DNA of 64,000 nucleotides from Pseudomonas cichorii (GTDB lineage Bacteria > Pseudomonadota > Gammaproteobacteria > Pseudomonadales > Pseudomonadaceae). Shown here piece after piece: positions 60,135-64,000 of the stretch. The notes under the pieces are model-generated. The model did no database searches. It was not told the origin of the DNA and saw only the letters and a program-made list of their open reading frames with translations. The DNA is taken from assembly GCF_015471405.1 (NCBI RefSeq), contig NZ_BLVZ01000005.1, positions 372,001-436,000 of the forward strand, written 5' to 3'. Within the stretch, counting starts at the first letter, position 1. Every line of letters starts with the position of its first letter. Position numbers and translations under genes: made by a program.

Positions 60135-61676
60135 ATGTCACGAGCCAGACAGATTGTTTTCGGTGATGCCCCGACAGGCTGGCAGGACGTGGTGGCCGTG
60201 GCTCGTGATGGCGCGCACCTGATACTGTCGGAGCAGGCCTGGGCGCGCATCGACAATGCCCAGGCCATCGTCCAGCGCATCGTTGCCAGCGGCGAACGGG
60301 CTTACGGTGTGAATACCGGCCTCGGTGCGCTGTGCAATGTCTCACTGGCAGACGAACAACTCAGTCGCCTGTCGCGCAACACATTGCTCAGCCATGCCTG
60401 TGGCGTAGGCGCACCACTGCCCGACGAGCAGACGCGGGCCATCATCTGTGCCGCGATTCTCAACTACAGCCAGGGCAAGTCCGGCATCCATAGACAGGTT
60501 GTGCAAGCGCTGCTGGCCTTGCTCAATCAAGGCATCACGCCGCAAGTGCCATCGCAGGGGTCGGTGGGTTATCTGACCCATATGGCGCACGTCGGCATTG
60601 CGCTGCTAGGTGTGGGTCAGGTCAGTTATCGCGGGCAGATCATTTCGGCGCAGCAGGCATTGAGCGAAGAAGGCCTGTCCCCCGTCGAGCTGGGTGCCAA
60701 GGACGGGCTGTGTCTGGTCAACGGTACACCCTGCATGACCGGCCTGAGCTGTCTGGCCATTGCCGACGCCACGCGCCTGACACAATGGGCAGACGTGATC
60801 GGTGCCATGACCTTTGAAGCACTGCGCGGCCAGCTCGATGCCTTCGATGAAACCATCATCGCTCTCAAACCACATCCGGGTATGCAACAGGTCGGCAAGA
60901 ACCTGCGCAGCCTGCTGGCGGGCAGCGAAGTTCTCGCCAGCAGCCAAGGCATTCGTACCCAGGATGCACTGAGCATTCGTTCGATACCACAAGTGCATGG
61001 CGCAACGCGGGACCAACTGGCCCACGCGATCAGGCAGGTCGAAACCGAGCTGAATGCAGTCACCGATAACCCCTTGCTGCTGGGCACTCCAGAGGATTAC
61101 CGCGTGGTGTCGCAAGCCAACCCGCACGGCCAGTCAGTCGCCATGGCGGCAGATCTGCTGTGCATGGCGGTTGCGGAGCTGGGCTCGATTGCCGAGCGGC
61201 GTCTGGATCGGCTGATCAACCCGGCCGTCAGCGGCTTGCCGGCTTTTCTGGTCAGCCAGCCGGGCGTCAATTCGGGGATGATGATCGTCCAGTACGTGGC
61301 CGCTTCGCTGTGCGCAGAAAACCGCCAGATGGCACAACCGGCGGTGGTCGATAACTATGTCACCTCGGGCTTGCAGGAAGATCATCTGAGCCTGGGCACC
61401 AGCGCTGCCTTGAAGCTGCACAAGGTACTGGGCAACGCGACGCAGATTCTGGGCATCGAATACCTGCTGGCGGCCCAGGCGTTCGAGTTTCTCAAACAAC
61501 AGCGTTTCGGGGCAGGTACCGGCATGGCCTGGCGCGCGCTGCGCGAGCAGATCCCCGCTTACGACGAAGACCGCTGGCTGGCCCCGGATATTGCCAGCAG
61601 CGTAGCCGTACTCAAGAACGAAGAAGTGCTGGAGAGGATTTTCCGGCACTGTCGTGAACAGACGACAACCCCATGA
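60135..61676 (+). CDS. HutH paralogue without the MIO-forming Ala-Ser-Gly
   Basis: 513 residues of the aromatic amino acid lyase fold. The N-terminal YGVNTGLGAL, the Asn motif VNGTPCMTG and QEDHLSLGT are kept. But the segment that in histidase reads [14 protein letters not shown] is GSVGYLTHMAHVG here: the Ala-Ser-Gly that cyclises to the MIO electrophile is gone. Also changed relative to the true HutH in this locus: [12 protein letters not shown] is QDALSIRSIPQV (Tyr and Gln lost) and [13 protein letters not shown] is ANPHGQSVAMAAD (Phe and Glu lost). It should not work as a normal ammonia-lyase. ATG 60135 chosen because AAGGA precedes it by eight bases; ATG 60126 would leave no room for a ribosome site. 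Paralogues here are often named hutH1. Confidence 0.88.
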   Translation: MSRARQIVFGDAPTGWQDVVAVARDGAHLILSEQAWARIDNAQAIVQRIVASGERAYGVNTGLGALCNVSLADEQLSRLSRNTLLSHACGVGAPLPDEQTRAIICAAILNYSQGKSGIHRQVVQALLALLNQGITPQVPSQGSVGYLTHMAHVGIALLGVGQVSYRGQIISAQQALSEEGLSPVELGAKDGLCLVNGTPCMTGLSCLAIADATRLTQWADVIGAMTFEALRGQLDAFDETIIALKPHPGMQQVGKNLRSLLAGSEVLASSQGIRTQDALSIRSIPQVHGATRDQLAHAIRQVETELNAVTDNPLLLGTPEDYRVVSQANPHGQSVAMAADLLCMAVAELGSIAERRLDRLINPAVSGLPAFLVSQPGVNSGMMIVQYVAASLCAENRQMAQPAVVDNYVTSGLQEDHLSLGTSAALKLHKVLGNATQILGIEYLLAAQAFEFLKQQRFGAGTGMAWRALREQIPAYDEDRWLAPDIASSVAVLKNEEVLERIFRHCREQTTTP

Positions 61677-61745
61677 CAACAGGGCTGCAAGGCGACGCGC
61701 TGCAAAAAAGCAGTCGCCTGACATCAATCAAGGAGTAGCTGCATC

Positions 61746-63293
61746 GTGACCAAACCATCTGCCAAGTCATTGAATCTGATCCCGGGCCAACTGACCCTGG
61801 CGCAACTGCGTGCAATCTATCAGCAACCGGTAACGCTGAAGCTCGATAGCAGCGCCGATCAGCAGATCGAAGACAGCGTGGCCTGTGTGGAGCGCATTCT
61901 CGCCGAGAACCGCACGGCCTATGGCATCAACACCGGTTTCGGCCTGCTGGCCTCGACCCGCATTGCCAGCGAGGACCTGGAAAACCTGCAACGCTCTCTG
62001 GTGCTGTCCCATGCCGCCGGTGTCGGGCAGCCGATCAGCGACGATCTGGTGCGCCTGATCATGGTGCTCAAGGTTAACAGCCTGAGCCGTGGTTTCTCCG
62101 GTATCCGGCGTCTGGTGATCGATGCCTTGATCGCCCTGATCAATGCCGAGGTCTATCCGCATATCCCGCTCAAGGGTTCGGTCGGTGCTTCCGGTGACCT
62201 CGCGCCACTGGCCCATATGTCTCTGGTACTGCTGGGCGAAGGCAAGGCTCGCTACAAAGGCGAATGGCTCGATGCCGTCGATGCGCTTGAAGTTGCAGGC
62301 CTGAAACCGCTGACTCTGGCTGCCAAGGAAGGTCTGGCATTGCTCAACGGAACGCAGGTTTCCACCGCGTTCGCACTGCGCGGCCTGTTCGAGGGTGAAG
62401 ACCTGTTCGCCGGAGCCATGGCCTGCGGCGCTCTCACCGTGGAAGCCGTGCTCGGTTCGCGCTCGCCTTTCGACGCCCGCATCCATGCCGCTCGCGGTCA
62501 GCGCGGTCAGATCGATGCAGCAGCCTGCTATCGCGACCTGTTGGGGGAAAGCAGCGAAGTGTCCGAGTCCCATCGCAACTGCGACAAGGTTCAGGACCCG
62601 TACTCGCTGCGCTGCCAGCCACAGGTCATGGGTGCCTGCCTGACCCAGTTGCGTCAGGCTGCCGAAGTGCTGGAGATCGAAGCCAACGCCGTCTCCGACA
62701 ACCCGCTGGTATTCGCTGCCGAAAACGATGTGATCTCCGGCGGCAACTTCCACGCGGAACCGGTTGCCATGGCCGCCGATAACCTGGCGCTGGCCATCGC
62801 GGAAATCGGTTCCCTGAGCGAACGCCGCATTTCGCTGATGATGGACAAGCACATGTCGCAGTTGCCGCCCTTCCTGGTGGCCAACGGCGGGGTCAACTCC
62901 GGCTTCATGATCGCCCAGGTCACCGCTGCCGCCCTGGCCAGTGAAAACAAGGCTTTGGCCCATCCACACAGCGTCGACAGCCTGCCGACTTCAGCCAATC
63001 AGGAGGACCATGTTTCCATGGCTCCGGCAGCCGGCAAGCGGTTATGGGAAATGGCAGAAAACGTTCGCGGGATTCTTGCCGTAGAATGGCTGGCTGCATG
63101 CCAGGGTCTGGACTTGCGCAACGGCCTTAAAACCTCTCCGAAACTGGAGCAGGCCCGTGCCGCGCTGCGCAGCAAAGTACCGCCCTATGAGAAGGATCGT
63201 TTTTTTGCACCGGACATAGAAGCTGCCAGCCAGCTGTTGTCCTCAACTTGCCTGAACCAGTTGGTTCCTGCACGTCTGCTACCCAGTCTGTGA
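61746..63293 (+). CDS. hutH: Histidine ammonia-lyase
   Basis: Histidine to urocanate and ammonia, the first step of the pathway. 515 residues, with the full MIO motif [14 protein letters not shown], catalytic [53 protein letters not shown], and [13 protein letters not shown] start after AAGGAG. Follows the degenerate paralogue by 69 bp. Confidence 0.96.
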   Translation: MTKPSAKSLNLIPGQLTLAQLRAIYQQPVTLKLDSSADQQIEDSVACVERILAENRTAYGINTGFGLLASTRIASEDLENLQRSLVLSHAAGVGQPISDDLVRLIMVLKVNSLSRGFSGIRRLVIDALIALINAEVYPHIPLKGSVGASGDLAPLAHMSLVLLGEGKARYKGEWLDAVDALEVAGLKPLTLAAKEGLALLNGTQVSTAFALRGLFEGEDLFAGAMACGALTVEAVLGSRSPFDARIHAARGQRGQIDAAACYRDLLGESSEVSESHRNCDKVQDPYSLRCQPQVMGACLTQLRQAAEVLEIEANAVSDNPLVFAAENDVISGGNFHAEPVAMAADNLALAIAEIGSLSERRISLMMDKHMSQLPPFLVANGGVNSGFMIAQVTAAALASENKALAHPHSVDSLPTSANQEDHVSMAPAAGKRLWEMAENVRGILAVEWLAACQGLDLRNGLKTSPKLEQARAALRSKVPPYEKDRFFAPDIEAASQLLSSTCLNQLVPARLLPSL

Positions 63294-63299
63294 TGTACC

Positions 63300-63319
63300 G
63301 CGAGCCTGGCAGGGCTCGC
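63300..63319 (+). other. Hairpin between hutH and hutT
   Basis: GCGAGCC-TGGCAG-GGCTCGC, a perfect 7-bp stem seven bases after the hutH stop. No T run, so read-through into hutT is expected. Confidence 0.7.
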
Positions 63320-63397
63320 AATGGTAGTTCGCTGCGGGAAGCCGAAAGCAGGTGTTCTCGCAGCTATTTGCCATACCCAGTAATGAGATGGACGGAA

Positions 63398-64000
63398 ATG
63401 ACGTCAAAAGATGGTTTGAAACGCGGGTTATCCGCCCGCCACATTCGCTTCATGGCTCTGGGCTCTGCCATCGGCACAGGGTTGTTCTATGGTTCCGCCG
63501 CCGCGATTCAGCAAGCGGGGCCTGCGGTTCTGCTGGCTTACCTGATCGGCGGCGCGGCGGTCTTCATGGTCATGCGCGCCCTGGGCGAGATGGCCGTGCA
63601 TAACCCGACCTCCGGCTCGTTCAGCCATTACGCCAGCCGCTACCTCGGCCCTCTGGCGGGTTTCGTGCTGGGCTGGACCTACGCTTTCGAGATGATCATT
63701 GTCTGTCTGGCCGATGTCACCGCGTTCGGGATCTACATGGGCTTCTGGTTCCCGGAAGTGCCACGCTGGATCTGGGTGCTGGGCATCGTGTTCCTGATCG
63801 GCGCGCTCAACCTGTGCAACGTCAAGGTCTTCGGTGAAACCGAGTTCTGGCTATCGCTGCTCAAGGTCGGCGCCATCGTGGCGATGATCGTCGCAGGTTT
63901 CGGCATCATGCTGTTCGGCATCGGCTCATCCAGCGGTGACAACACCATCGGCATCAGCAACCTCTGGACCCACGGCGGCTTCATGCCCAATGGCATTGGC
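63398..64000 (+). CDS. hutT: Amino acid permease HutT-like, N-terminal part (cut by window end)
   Basis: 201 codons visible, open to the end of the window. APC-superfamily transporter of the AAT type: [40 protein letters not shown], and [20 protein letters not shown] with the family Glu and Ser, then further membrane helices. In Pseudomonas HutT is the main histidine uptake system. ATG 63398 has GACGGAA before it. Place after hutH supports the symbol. Confidence 0.88.
   Translation, partial: MTSKDGLKRGLSARHIRFMALGSAIGTGLFYGSAAAIQQAGPAVLLAYLIGGAAVFMVMRALGEMAVHNPTSGSFSHYASRYLGPLAGFVLGWTYAFEMIIVCLADVTAFGIYMGFWFPEVPRWIWVLGIVFLIGALNLCNVKVFGETEFWLSLLKVGAIVAMIVAGFGIMLFGIGSSSGDNTIGISNLWTHGGFMPNGIG

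Noticed and set aside
60135-61676. Calling this gene a functional histidase
   Set aside because: The MIO triad and several catalytic residues are missing; the next gene is the full enzyme.

Overview
This is a 64 kb chromosomal window from a Pseudomonas, most likely the P. syringae group. The evidence is gene order and content: ponA/malic enzyme/rpmE/priA/argS/hslVU/pha/ubi/his/tat/opgGH/hut follows the fluorescent-pseudomonad layout; there is a class II medium-chain PHA locus, an opgGH operon (the hrpM locus of P. syringae), and many REP-like palindromes with the core GAATTCATTCGCGA. Most of the window is GC-rich core DNA. Two genes are cut by the edges: PBP1A on the left and the hutT-like permease on the right. 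No rRNA, tRNA, CRISPR array or insertion sequence was seen.

Layout. 1-12 kb: the C-terminal part of PBP1A, malic enzyme, a secreted nuclease translationally coupled to rpmE, priA, argS, a SPOR protein, hslVU and a DUF971 protein. 12-20.4 kb: the complete PHA locus phaC1-phaZ-phaC2-phaD facing phaI-phaF, a species-level lipoprotein and a PHA-system protein. 20.5-26.6 kb: ubiE-ubiJ-ubiB, hisI-hisE, tatABC and rsmE, largely overlapping or tightly packed. 26.7-30.8 kb: two tandem chemoreceptors. 30.8-37.1 kb: opgG-opgH, dtd and pip on the minus strand. 37.4-44.2 kb: glgP, a DUF3999 protein, fbp, a DUF924 protein, a small lipoprotein and a lipocalin. 44.2-47.1 kb: the first part of the histidine utilisation (hut) locus, hutF facing away from hutC-hutD. 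47.1-51.5 kb: nhaA, a DUF3455 protein, an ECF sigma/anti-sigma pair and an MFS transporter. 51.5-55.2 kb: an AT-richer islet with a two-gene unit of unknown function (a small acidic protein plus a protein that looks like a divergent PD-(D/E)XK nuclease) and a hipBA toxin-antitoxin pair. 55.5-64 kb: the rest of hut, hutU-hutX-hutW-hutV-hutH paralogue-hutH-hutT.

How parts work together. HutC probably controls both separated hut blocks: closely related palindromes lie before hutF and hutU. HutXWV and HutT bring substrate in, HutH and HutU start breakdown and HutF carries on the HutF branch. PhaD probably controls both PHA units: a matching 18-bp partial palindrome lies before phaC1 and before phaI.

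Main points for a second look: the islet pair at 51.8-53.0 kb; a HutH paralogue that has lost the MIO-forming Ala-Ser-Gly and other catalytic residues; the shared candidate PhaD operator; a terminator hairpin that encodes part of a signal peptide; and two families of dispersed palindromic repeats.
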